A stretch of DNA of 64,000 bases from Pampus argenteus. Taxonomy: Eukaryota > Chordata > Actinopteri > Scombriformes > Stromateidae. Positions within the stretch are counted from its first letter, which is position 1. Each line of letters begins with the position of its first letter. This document shows positions 13,134 to 24,305 of the stretch, in pieces. The notes under the pieces were generated by a model. It worked only from the letters and a program-made list of their open reading frames with translations. It was not told the DNA's origin and did no database searches. Made by a program: the position numbers and the translations under genes. The stretch covers positions 6,713,001 to 6,777,000 of the forward strand of contig CM072860.1 of NCBI GenBank assembly GCA_036937835.1, written 5' to 3'.

Positions 13134-13754
13134 CAGTGGTTTTCACGTCAAAGGGCCCTTTTAAATTGATACACATTAGGTCACAGCTCTCCACCGATCT
13201 CCGTCTGAAAAGATTTTGGCTGTTAGATATGATTAAGAGCGCAATTATACTGTTGTCGATGTCAACAAGTTGAGCGGATAACTGCGGGCAAGCGAAACCT
13301 ATGATCAGAAGAGTGACTCACACTCGGCTCACCTCACCAGTGAATGAAATAGTGAAGCAAGGAAATTCTGCAGTTTCTGAAGAATGCGAGTGAATGCTGA
13401 CAGCGGAAAACACACTGCAAAGCGTTGCTGAAAATGCAGAAATCTCCATTGCACTCTACTTAATGCGAGTAGTATGGTGGTGTCTTACTAATGGCCACAA
13501 AGTGGGGCTATTGGTGCCACGCTTCAATATGTTATGCATATTCTCACGGAGAACAACGGGATTGAAGAAATATCAGGTTATAATATTACTGTGGCACCTC
13601 ATGCGGGTAGAACACATTTCTGCAGTGAGGAAGTATGTAAAACATCCCCAAATCTGGTTGCAATTGTTGCAAAAACATCACATTTTTCTGCAGACCCCCT
13701 GGAACTCCATCAAGGACCCGTGGAGGTCCGCTGTCCTCTGGTTGAGAACCACTG
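13134..13754. mobile_element. Non-autonomous hAT (Charlie/MER5-like) DNA transposon relic
   Basis: The left end reads CAGTGGTTTTCACGTC and the right end GTTGAGAACCACTG, an inverted pair matching CAGTGGTTCTCA, the terminal motif of Charlie-type hAT elements. The flanking 8-mers are ATCTATGA and GTTTAGGA, 5 of 8 identical and close to the hAT preference nTCTAGAn. Just inside each end are sequences complementary to the expected GGACCCC/GGGGGTC-type subterminal motifs. The element is 621 bp with no transposase, so it is a deletion derivative. Open frames inside it (13394-13771) are not recognisable proteins. Confidence 0.75.
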
Positions 13755-14648
13755 GTTTAGGAAGTCTCTGAAATCCGATGGTACTGTATGTAATACATAA
13801 ACTGGGAAAATAAGTCTGGTAGCAGACTGATTGTATTTAAATGAACGATTTTAAGTAAATCGTATGTTAATCTTAATTAAGTAAATAAGTAACTTTACAT
13901 ACAAATCAACAGTTTATACAGTATATGAACAGGTGTTTATCTGAAGGAATGCCAAAGTGATTGACAAAGATATAGGAGCCACAGACACTTTTTGGAGCTC
14001 ATTCAAAAAAATAGCAGTGAATCAGCATGAAAGCATGTTGCTTTTATCTTAGGGGGGAGAGATGATGAATAGCAAGCAAAACTATTAAAGGTCAGTAGAA
14101 GTTGCATGCCCCCTCTATGTTGGAGAAAAAAAAAAATAGATCCAGCGCTTCAGGGCAGAGACAGCAGAAGACATCAGATATGTGTGTTGGCTGCTCCCAC
14201 CTGCCAATTAAAACGGGAAGAAACAGAACGAGAAGAACAAGGATGGAAGACCATGGAGCGCAGAGAACGGCAAATATCAGACGGAGCAAAGGAAAAAGCC
14301 AAGCACTGCTCCCTGCACTCTGACTAACCACCTGCTCCTGTCTGAATTAGCCCTTTCTTTACTGTTTGGACTCATCCATGTGATACTCACTCCCCTAGCT
14401 GACAAATGGACTGAGGCCTCCTACTTCCATTCATTTTTTTTTACCACATTATAAAACTCCATGTTTAGTGAGCCACCACAACAACGGCTGTTAATCTGAC
14501 ACCAAAAGACTCCGCGAGTCCGGAATAAAAAAACATCTCTGAAAGCTCCCAAACTTCTGGATTTTTTTTTGGCAATGCGCTCAACTTGTAGGGGCATAAT
14601 AAAGGCTACAGGGCATTCAGCTCAGAACTTTAAAAAAAACGGACACCG

Positions 14649-15011
14649 TTATGGTCGATTCAAACCACTGGCTCGGATGGAGTCAATCCGCTCCTCTTTT
14701 ATCTCCATCTCCTGAGAGAGATACCAATCCGCTTCGGATAGGGAGATGTCCTTAAACATTTCCCATTTTGCCAACTCTGGCTTCCTTTTTCCGTATAATG
14801 ACCGCAGTGTCTTATACAACCACGTCTGGAGACCGAGGCTACCCGGCGGCTGACTGGATAGGCTGCTAGCTTGTAAATTTACAGCAAATGACTGGCCCAA
14901 AATTGAATGCGGCAGGTTGTTATCAAAGAGGATTAGAGTAGGGTCGGAGGCTGGGCGAAGGCAGGGAGGCCTGAAAAATGAAACGGGATCATGAGTGTCA
15001 GGTGATGTCAT
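14649..15011 (-). pseudogene. Possible LINE (L1/Tx1-type) reverse-transcriptase C-terminal fragment
   Basis: This 120-residue minus-strand open frame has protein-like composition unlike its AT-rich surroundings. It contains LQTWLYKTLRSLYGKRKPEL followed by AKWEMFKDISLSEADWYLS. L1/Tx1-clade polymerases often show a 'Y-x-LL ... KWE-x-DL ... LSEEDW' arrangement after the fingers/palm, and this piece resembles it loosely. No catalytic motif, upstream polymerase part or 3' tail was seen. It would be a short, dead remnant. An alternative is a chance open frame or an exon of an unknown gene. Confidence 0.3.
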
Positions 15012-16220
15012 GCAATGCGGTAGTATAAAATCTCTTGATTTAAAAAAGTCTGTGCAGGGGCAGAAAGCAAACGTGCACAGATGGAAAAAGGTTGTTTGAA
15101 TTGCTATACTAATCTGAAGTCAATGTCAATATCAAATGTGCAATGTTTGCTTTAAAGCCAAAAGGGTGTTTTTATCATTTCTTTTTCGGTCAGAGCTTTT
15201 ATTGATAATTTTTTTTGTCATATTAACGCTGGCTGCAAAAAAAAAAAACACCCACCACTCTCTATTTTCTCCTACTATTACAACAGGCAATGCCCCCCTG
15301 CTGCGCTCGTCGCTCATGTTTTTGTTCTATAATTGTCAGGTGCTCAACACATAATTGTATCATGGAAAAACAGGCTCCAACAAAGAGTAAGTAAGACAAA
15401 CCAATAACTCCTTCATGAATAGAAAAGAAACTGAAAACCTCTTTGTTGTGTGATTGGTTGAAAATATGCACTCATATGCATCATCTAATATGCTGTTAAA
15501 ATGCAAAAACAAGTATTCATATTTATATATATTTGCATTGTTTTTCTAGTTTGGGATGCCCTGTTGGTATTGCTTCCCTAAAAGTTGCATCACTCCGTAT
15601 AATTAAGTACCACAAATCTCCTTTTATTACAATCTGCCCAACAGAACCTGTAGTACACAGCAGCACCTACGCGATATTTACACATCCAACATTAAAGTCA
15701 TCTGACATCTCATCGTTTGGAGGAGTTAAATGTTTATGCAAACCTCAACTTAAAACACGGGGAGGCCACTTGCGGCTGGGGTCATGCATGAACAAAAAAC
15801 GTTATTACTCTCACATCTGCTCAGCATGGTGCGCTCTCTCTTAACGTCACAGGCAGTTGTCTATTTGCTTATATGAGAGACTATGTTAAATATTTAAGAT
15901 TTGTATATTTTTTGCCATGCTCGCTCTGAAGTCTTCTTTTAATGCATTATGAAACGTTTTTGTTTTTACATACAAACTGCCAGGATTACTTTTTATAGGT
16001 TACATACTTGCATGGATTGACAATTTTACATTTCGCAATTATATTTTATCTCTACAGTATGATCAAAAATTTGGGGAGTTTTACATTACAAGGAATATGT
16101 GGGAGCGTACGAGGCAGATGGTCTGCTCTCATATGTGTCTAATCACTCTCTGAGCGGAGGGGGTCGAATGAGGACATGCCGGCATTTGCTTATGGTTTAA
16201 GCCGTGTGGATGTTTTTGTT

Positions 16221-16223
<3 letters not shown>

Positions 16224-16250
<27 letters not shown>
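16224..16250. repeat. (TA)n microsatellite
   Basis: An uninterrupted TA run of 27 bases. Confidence 0.96.
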
Positions 16251-16251
<1 letters not shown>

Positions 16252-17098
16252 ACTACCTATTAGTTTCAATCACTAATCTTAGTGTATTTTTCCTTTGTTC
16301 GATGAAGCATAATGATTCTTGCTCAAATTTAATCATACGCTAAATTAGTTCACAGGGAATAGGAATTTCATAACCCACTTTAAAAAGTGTCAGCGTGTAT
16401 CTTAACTTCCACACATTTGGATATTTGAGAATTTGTCACAGACCTCAGAATATGTTTTGGTTTTTTTTTTCCTCCCATAAAGCCTACACCCATGATATCC
16501 TGCTTGAGATGAGGGGATTTAAACGAAGATGGGCAAAAAAAAAAAAAAAACCCCAAAGGGGATTCTTCGGTTAATCCTACTCTCCTGCTAATACAAATAT
16601 TTTTAATCAAATCCTTCAACTTTGAAATAAGGTCAAAAGCCAAGGATAATGAGAACGGGAACGTATGGGAAAGATCATTTGCAAAGGAGAAAAAGATCCT
16701 CCCATCTGTTTCCCCCCCATCCTTATCCCTCAATCACTCTCATCCCTCTTTCAGCACATGCTTCCATTCGACGGAATAACAGTCATTTGTCTTAAGCAAT
16801 CCAAGAAAATAATGGCACGGACGCATTTGTTTCCCTGCATAAATGTCGTTACCAGGAGGGTTGTCAAATGACAACTGTCACAAGGCCAGCAGGGTTTAAA
16901 TCACAGGTTGTGCTCATCTAGTTTTTACGTCCTCGTGAGACTCATCAAGCTGTGATATTTATTAACCTTCATCATTAGTGTCATGTGCATAATCGCAAAA
17001 TGCTAGCAGACAAAAATGTGCTTTGTTTGGTCTTCTTTGTTCCTTCAGATGACAAGTGTGATGACACAGCAGTGGAAAGAAGCCCAGAGAGACAGAAA

Positions 17099-17134
17099 GG
17101 GGTGAAGGGAGGGGGTGGAGGGGGGGGTGGAGGG
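17099..17134 (+). repeat. G-rich tract with G-quadruplex potential
   Basis: Five G runs of three to eight are separated by one to four bases (GGGG, GGG, GGGGG, long G run, GGG). On the adgrl3 transcript strand it is C-rich. Confidence 0.75.
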
Positions 17135-19889
17135 TAAAAGTGATACAAAAGACAAAAGGCGAGTCTGGACAGACAGAAAGCAAGAATGTGTATGTGTGTG
17201 TATTTGGGTGTATGTGTTGGTTTCTCTTCCCTGACCTGCTTTTCCCCTTCAGGGGTCATGCACAAACCTGCCACAATGCTATCAGCTGTCCCTTAAGGTG
17301 CCTGCTGAGGTCTACTGAGATATAAGGTGATATATAGCTTTGATATAGCCTGTAATTACTGGCTGTGAAGGCCACACCGCCTTGGGGAAAGGAAAAAGGG
17401 GAACACACAAAAAAAAAATAAAAAAAAAATAGGGAGGAGAGAGACACTGGAGCTCTGATGAGAAAAGGGTCACTGTTGTTTGATAGCACAAGTGGCCAAG
17501 CCTCTCCAGCGATTTCACACAGTGGGAAGTGGCACTAGATCTATACATGTGTTGAAGACAGACAACTCAGCTCCAAAAATATTCCCACAAGGGAATAGAA
17601 ATGATTGCAAAAACAATCGCAGGTTGCAGTGTGTGTGTGTGTGTACATAGGCTATGCAAATCACCTCAAAATTGTGTTAAATAAATCTTTGGTAGCATGT
17701 TTCAATTGCAGCATCATTAGCCGCCATCTAGCTTGCAACGTGGCACCACCTATAGGTGGGCATGTTTATCCAGAAGCTGTGGATTGTGCAGAGCCGTGAT
17801 GTCTGTGGCACAAAAGGGAGGAATGGCTAATGAAAGAGACCCATTCATTTTCATCCTGTCGCAGCATGGTGCGCGAGACAACCTTCATTTTGAGACGCAT
17901 TACAGCACTCACAAGTTCAGTGGTGTGCTATCACTCAGATACAGGGTGCTATTAGCTCTCGCTTAAAGGACTGTAATGGAACCAAACACCAGCTCCAGAG
18001 TAGCCCAGTATACACCTTTTTGAGAGGGGCTGAACTGGAACAGGTAGCGCTTAGATAGCTGAATACCAATGGAGTGCTCTTAGTGGCTGGAAGGTGGGGG
18101 GGAAAAATAGAGCTGCCTAAATGTGTATTGACAGATCACGCGGGCTGGTGACATGGCTGGGCATTTTCCCGGTGATGGATGCGAGCTTGGCACACAGACG
18201 AAGCCAGCAGCAGTGTGGCTCATCTTCAGACGGCATGTGAATGCTAACTACCAGACTTGCCAGTCACCGCGACTTAACCGGTGCCAGCAGGAGAGGCAGG
18301 TGGTACACAGGCTAGAGCAAAAAGGAAGGAAAAAGGCAGAGTCGCACAAGAGCAGAAATACTATCAGTAATATTCACAAGCGTGCTAATTAGAGTTTAAC
18401 AACAGGAAGGTAATGCTTAGGTTATTATACTGTACCTCCACCAGGTTATGTTTAATGAATATATATATATATATCAATGCAAGTCTGTTCATTTTCCATC
18501 TTCTTGTGGCATTCTGTGGGCTGCAACACATCCTTCCACATATTAGCCAAGTTATCAAACCCCAGTTATTGGTAGAATCAGGTTATGGCGAACCATGTAA
18601 ACGCTTTAATCACACTAAACACATTGTTAGGGTCGTATCCGGTGATTGGATTGCAGCGTGCATGTAAACGTACCGTATGATGAATAGAACAGAGACAGGG
18701 GATGTGTAAAAAGGTTGATGTAGTAGTATAGAGTATTAATAAAAAGGGTGAAAGCGCCTCAAGGCTGAAATCTACTTTCAGATTATGAACCCAGCGAAGG
18801 AAAAAAAAATGTTAATATAAAATTAGATGTTGATGTTCAATTAAGTTGGCTTACAGACTACAAATTTGATCAAAACAAATTAACTTTTTTTAAATACAAT
18901 GTATGTAAATAAACCACCATGGGTACAGTGCTTCATATATCACATTATCCTCACCGAATCCAAACGTATCGAATCTTTGTGCCCTGGCTTTAACCTCCGT
19001 CTTATCACTTTGTCTTTGAAGACTCTGTTCAAATTGTCTGCTCTGTTCTCCTTTTCTTTTTTAACCCTAATGAGCTGAGCTGCAGGTGCCTAGCAACAGG
19101 CTCCGACAGCTCCACAATGAAATAGTCGGGGAGTGGCGTTTTTGTTGTGCTAACCTCGGCATGCTAATGCGTGGCAGCGGCGTTACGGCCACCGTCCCCT
19201 AATAATTTGGCACCCTCCCTTCTCCACCCATTCTCGATTCATACCACCCCACACCTTTCATCCACTTAGCAACTTCCTCTATTAAGACAAAGTGTTCTAC
19301 TGAAATGGCTCGTAGTTACCTTTTAGCATCATTTGAAGCAACAAGATGCTAAAACGACCCCCTTGTAGTTTATGTTAGCTTTGTGTTCTTGACAGTAGCA
19401 GGACCCGTTGATTCATTCTTGCAGTGATTTTTTTATTTTTTATTTTTTTGTCTGAGTGGGTGGCTAGAGAACAAGGGATCTACAGGGTGCATCAATTATC
19501 TGACAACATATTTCAAGCTACTTCTACCATCAGCTGCTTTTCACACAGCTGATTATCTAAACTCTATGGTACCTAACTAAAAAGCCAAGAGCAATTGTTT
19601 GATAAAGCCCAAAAAGGTCCATTAGTATTCTCAAAGGGGTCCGTCTAGTGCGGAACTGAAACTTATTCTGGAAATAAGAAAGAGGTGAGGCGTATTTTTC
19701 AGCTTTGAAAACAAAGAGGTAGACAAACATTGATGCAGATTAGCAATTTAGATAAAAATCCATCCCTTCTGAGTGTTCAAGGGGGTTTTGACCTCAAAGG
19801 CAAGAGTAACCATGCTTTGAATGATATTCTAGAAATTAGTCTTTATTCTGCTCTAAATGCTGCAATAAGTCAATAAAAGAGCTAAGAGT

Positions 19890-19892
<3 letters not shown>

Positions 19893-19921
<29 letters not shown>
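19893..19921. repeat. (TA)n microsatellite
   Basis: An uninterrupted TA run of 29 bases. Confidence 0.96.
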
Positions 19922-19924
<3 letters not shown>

Positions 19925-20358
19925 CTCTACGCCCGTTTTGAGGTCTACATTTTCTTGAATCCAGACCGTTTGGCTAAAACCTTGAAACTTGTGTATATAT
20001 TCCCTTAATGTTTGCAATTAATTACACCCCGAAAGCCAAAGCACGGTAAGACTACACTCTGTCTGTCCTGACAAATAGGTCTCCCCCTGTCCCGGTTTCT
20101 GCACCGCAGGGTCATAACTCTGAAAACAAGACTCACATCTGGCAGCGGAGGCTCATTGAGAACATTTTTATTTTGACAAATAACTCATAATGTATATAAA
20201 GTATTCCAAAATGAACATTGATTTGCGTCTGAACGGATTTATGACTGGTATATATATATATAGATTAACAGCCAGGTATGGGGAGGTTTATATGTATGTG
20301 TTCATAGCTCAATGGGATTCTTGACCCAATTAATCCATAACAGATATATGTTACCAAA

Positions 20359-20359
<1 letters not shown>

Positions 20360-20390
<31 letters not shown>
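20360..20390. repeat. (CA)n microsatellite
   Basis: An uninterrupted CA run of about 15 units, less than 1 kb downstream of the lectin exon in gene orientation. Confidence 0.97.
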
Positions 20391-20393
<3 letters not shown>

Positions 20394-20836
20394 CCCAGAG
20401 GCGGAGTTTTGCTTTAATTTTCCCAAAAAAAAAACAACCCACAAGTGACTTTGCTAAACCTGGTTATATGATTTCGTGTAAATCTCAAGGGCCGATCCTC
20501 ATTTTTATCACACGAGACGAATCGCCGAGAAACTGCAGGTTTTAACGTTGTTTTTTTAAGATAAATATCATGTTTTCCTCAAAGCCATTTTAATTGCCGT
20601 ATATCTGGCACATGAGTAAGTAAGATCAATAACGTGAGTTATTTCATGAAGAAAAAACAAAAGAGAGCTGCATTTAATTCCATTTCAGCGAGACCCAGGT
20701 GTAAATTATAGCATCTCTCATTAACTGAGGACTTGCTGATTATGTTTGCAAGATTTTAATAAACAGCTACTCTAATAAATTACTTAACCTCATGAAGCAA
20801 ATTTTACCCGTGAGTGTGACTTTGAGTGCAGCTGTC

Positions 20837-20861
<25 letters not shown>
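20837..20861. repeat. (TG)n microsatellite
   Basis: A TG run of about 12 units running into TATATA, about 200 bases past the lectin-exon donor in gene orientation. Confidence 0.96.
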
Positions 20862-20867
<6 letters not shown>

Positions 20868-21064
20868 TTAGACATGCAAATAATTGTATTCCATTATTTT
20901 GAATGGGACCACAAACTCGTTATAACTATCATCTATAGAGTTTCTAATTAGTATTATAAGGTTTTTTTTGTTTTTCCCAAAATATCCATTGACAGTATCA
21001 AATTAAATTCACCAAAACTCGTTCAAATATGTCAAAAAATAATTAACAGAAATCTCCTCCTCAC

Positions 21065-21278
21065 CTTTGAGACATGATCTTGTATGCGTCTGGCAGGTAA
21101 CACCGCGTGTTCTCCATCTGTGCTGGGTCTGCGTCGCAGATCTTGTCATCAGTGCGGCCGTAGTTAGCGCTTTCGATCATGATGACGTCGGTGCCCGGGC
21201 AGCGCAGCTCAATGGGATAGCTCTCACACGACAGCTCCCTCCTCACCACCGCCATGGGGATGGGTGCTCTACTGAAGG
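21065..21278 (-). CDS. adgrl3: adgrl3 (latrophilin-3) second coding exon: N-terminal half of the rhamnose-binding-lectin domain
   Basis: Latrophilin-3 is an adhesion GPCR at neuronal synapses; its lectin domain binds teneurins and its later olfactomedin domain binds FLRT proteins. This 214-base exon enters in phase 1 and leaves in phase 2. It has a pyrimidine-rich acceptor ending CTGCAG and a donor GTGAGG at 21064-21059. It completes an Ala codon, then reads FSRAPIPMAVVRRELSCES and continues with ELRCPGTDVIMIESANYGR, DDKICDADPAQMEN, CYLPDAYKIMSQ. The ANYGR motif and the spaced cysteines are hallmarks of SUEL/rhamnose-binding lectins. RAPIPMAVV, GTDV and DPAQMEN fit paralogue 3 rather than paralogues 1 or 2. 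Against the human protein as I remember it there are only about two changes (Ala in CDADP, Thr in MENT). The rest of the domain must lie in an exon below position 1. An open frame continuing to 21561 is intron read-through. Confidence 0.96.
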
Positions 21279-22208
21279 CTGCAGATGGGAAAAGAAAAAG
21301 AAATAAAACACAGAATGTAAGTCTTAATGAAATGAATTGAATACAAACTATGTATATTCCTAAAGGAGAATCAAAGAACAGATGGGAGGACCTGCAATCA
21401 AACGGTCTGACACTGAGACATATGAGAAGAGGTTGTCCACCCTGGTCTAGAGTGTGTGGGCGGACAGGGACGCTGGTTGTTTGTAGTGGGTGGATGAGCA
21501 ATACCGTAGGGGGTTCTTGAGAGGCCAGGAGTTGTGGAAAGGGAGAGTGAGAGGTTGACACAGATCAAACATAAGGAAATAGACACGGTGTTTGCATTTG
21601 GCTGTGAGGAAATAAACATTCATTACACGGGCATTCAACTGAGAAATTAGAGGCAGACAGAAACACAGAGACAAAGGACACAGAGCAGAGTGTGTCTCGT
21701 GCAAATTGTTACAATAACCCTCCAGACTAGAATCTATGAATCATAATTTTGTAGTTTTAAGGTGAGACGATGCTTTTCTGTTAGGCTGCACGCAGACAGA
21801 AGGCAGAGGGTCAAAAGGTGCATGTTGCCGTAAGCCAAAGTCGAGAGTCTGTTTGGCAAAAATCCGTGTTTACTGCACAGCCAAATAGCCAGGAGGGCCA
21901 GTAGGACCCAGCAGCGGCCGTCCAGAGGTTGCTGTTTTCCCTCTTCTTGACACAGATGTGTGTGTGCGGAGGGCGTGTGTGTGTGTGTGGAGGCACACGC
22001 TAACGCACGAGCATGCATAACAGACTGGAGGAGTTCCATGTTTACAGCGGGAATAAAAAATGAGCGAGGAAACATAAACATTGTCCTGAGTGACTGTGGC
22101 AAGTTATAGATTTTTTTTATAAACATCCTTTCAGACAAGTGTGTGAGCGGCGAGAGCCACCGCTAGATGACGTACGGCACAGGCATTCATCAGGGAGGAC
22201 GGACGGAC

Positions 22209-22233
22209 AGAGAGAGAGAGAGAGAGAGAGAGA
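22209..22233. repeat. (AG)n microsatellite flanked by GGAC units
   Basis: Twelve AG units sit inside GGACGGAC flanks on both sides, suggesting AG units expanded within a GGAC tetramer tract. Confidence 0.95.
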
Positions 22234-22292
22234 CGGACAAAAGAAAGAGAAAGAAGAAGAAGAGGCACAAAGGGTGTATCCACATGTGAAGA

Positions 22293-22340
22293 TAGGGCTG
22301 GGCAATATCACCTGATATCAATATTATAATTAACTGTCAA
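22293..22340 (+). mobile_element. Interspersed repeat relic beginning TAGGGCTGGGCAATATC
   Basis: TAGGGCTGGGCAATATCACC followed by TGATATCAATATTAT matches a common fish repeat start (GGGCTGGGCGATAT...). The far end is not definable. Identification is from recalled family sequence. Confidence 0.4.
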
Positions 22341-23668
22341 ATATTCCTTAATGAGAATAGTCGCATAGGGAACTTTTTAGCGTTTTAGCATCTTTCAGCT
22401 CATTGTTTCGGTTTTACTTCCATCTGAAAACTGAAGGTTGAAGTGCACTATTTCACACAAGCTACCTACGACAATCTAATCAATTTCTACGCTACATAAA
22501 AATATATTACACGTGAAACACATTCAGTATGTTTAGCACATTGTTTGACATGCGATATAATAATACACGTGGAAAACATTACAGTGATTTTTCAGAATTC
22601 AAGAGCCTTTCTAAGAAAACAAAATCTGCATTTTTTTATGTGATAAATACATGAGGAGGCGTGAATACATAGTTTTTGGACATTTCTCCTACGGTATGAA
22701 AATAATTACATGAACCGGGTTTCACAGGTGAAATACAATTTAATATTATAAGGGCTCAATTCAAAAAAAATTAAATAAATAAATAAACATCAGAGAGTAG
22801 CGAGTGCAGCGTCGTCAACATGGGCGTCGTCAGCAATCCCCTAATGTAAGCAAGTAAATGCATGCCAGTGGTGTCTTGGATCACCCATCTAGTCAACAAC
22901 TGTAATTACATTTGTGCCCGGAGGCGGTGATTGATAGGGCTCATATTCCTCGGATGCCAGAGCCAGCATCCTGCCCCGCTCGCACGCATTGCCGTCTACC
23001 TGCGCACCATCACGGACAAAGCTATCGAAAATCGAAATAGCCTTATTGAAAGTCCATCCTCTTATCTGAGTTCCCATGTTCTATTCACTTCATCTCGCTT
23101 TCCCTCCTCAGCAGCTAATACTTCTGAGGAGTATTTATATGCAGCGTGTATCTCTTTTTTTCCCTCCACTGCAGATTCTCCCTGGATAATTCCTCTGCAC
23201 TGCTGAATAAAGGAAAAAAAAAAAAAAAAGGAGTAGTTTGGAGAAAGCAAACTGCAGGGGTCACAATGGATACTTCCATAACTTTCACACCACAGAGCAG
23301 TGTTTCTATCACGGTGCTTACAAGTGACATAACTCAGGAATGAATATTTCAAAAAATGCAATTAATAAAGGGCAACTGAAAGGTCACAGAGAGAAATGGT
23401 CATTTGGAAAATGTCGCTCCCCCGCAGAGCTTAAAAATAAAAAATAAAAAATATATAATCACTGCAAGTGGGAAATTGGAGTTTGAATCGTGGGTTTTAG
23501 AATAGTGATACCAAATTTAACTGTTTAGCAAATAGAAATAAGCTAAGGTCATTCTTGGGTTACTGACAAGGAGCCCAGACCCATTACCTTCCCTGAACCG
23601 GCGGACATTGAAGTGCAGATGGAGCAGAGTAACAATGACATTTAAAAGTCATCATTAGTAACAAAACA

Positions 23669-23693
23669 GGGGCCTTGGGGTGGGGGGTGGGGG
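23669..23693 (+). repeat. G-quadruplex-like G runs
   Basis: Four G runs (4, 4, 6 and 5) are separated by loops of four, one and one bases. Confidence 0.75.
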
Positions 23694-23980
23694 TGGCGCG
23701 TGTATTTCATTTCATCACAAGAAAATGTGTCAGGGAGAAGAAGTTAAGGTCAACCACCAGACATAATTACAATGAGCCCGTCTAAATGAGCCGCCGTCAT
23801 TTGGATAAACAGATGTCGGGGGACATGTGACAACCTCTCAACAAGAGAGAATATGGTTTTAGATCATTTTCAGGGCGAACTGAAGTGCGTAAGCTCAGAC
23901 GCAGCAGATCATTTCCTAATAAATATGCTCGGCACAATTAAAGTCTGGCAAAGTGGCAAACATGTTCCCAGTAAACGAGA

Positions 23981-24005
23981 GGGGGGGGGGGGGGGGGGGG
24001 GGGGG
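23981..24005. repeat. Poly-G tract of 25 bases
   Basis: An uninterrupted G run, unusual in length for vertebrate DNA and error-prone in sequencing, 300 bases before the tandem duplication. Confidence 0.9.
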
Positions 24006-24080
24006 AAATGTGTAGGAGGATGCGATATTTAATTCTTTAAAAAGCTCTCAGTTCTCGCAGCAGATGATACAAACTTTAAG

Positions 24081-24106
24081 TGTGTGTGTGTATGTGTGTG
24101 TGTGTG
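24081..24106. repeat. (TG)n microsatellite
   Basis: A TG run with one TA interruption. Confidence 0.95.
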
Positions 24107-24305
24107 AGGGCCTTGTATTCAAATGAACTCTGACTTCATTGAATAAGCATAAGATAGATGGAAGAGAGAAGAGGAGATGGCGAGATCAAATGTCTCTTTT
24201 TTTTTCCACGGAGAATCACTGGATGGGTAGCGATTAATTAGCATGTGAATCTGGATACTGTTATTTGATTAGATCGATGGGAGTCTGTCACACCCACTTC
24301 CTAGT

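Larger units (their letters stand above)
1..21064 (-). other. adgrl3: Intron of adgrl3 after the lectin exon (at least 21 kb, runs off the window)
   Basis: The donor GTGAGG sits at 21064-21059. The expected next exon begins with the latrophilin CNNRTQC segment and ends the lectin domain near a DPCPGTYKYLEVQYEC-like motif. I looked for its reverse complement on the minus strand and did not find it, so the intron appears to continue beyond position 1. Contents are microsatellites, a CpG-dense pocket, two adjacent transposon relics at 12.7-13.75 kb and a possible LINE remnant at 14.65-15.0 kb. Stretches 7.3-9.0, 9.3-12.6, 15.1-16.2 and 17.7-19.8 kb hold nothing that I can name. Confidence 0.8.

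Noticed and set aside
21279..21561. Upstream extension of the minus-strand frame containing the lectin exon (166 residues in total)
   Set aside because: The frame runs through a clear polypyrimidine tract and CTGCAG acceptor; the part above 21278 is intron and resembles no latrophilin sequence.
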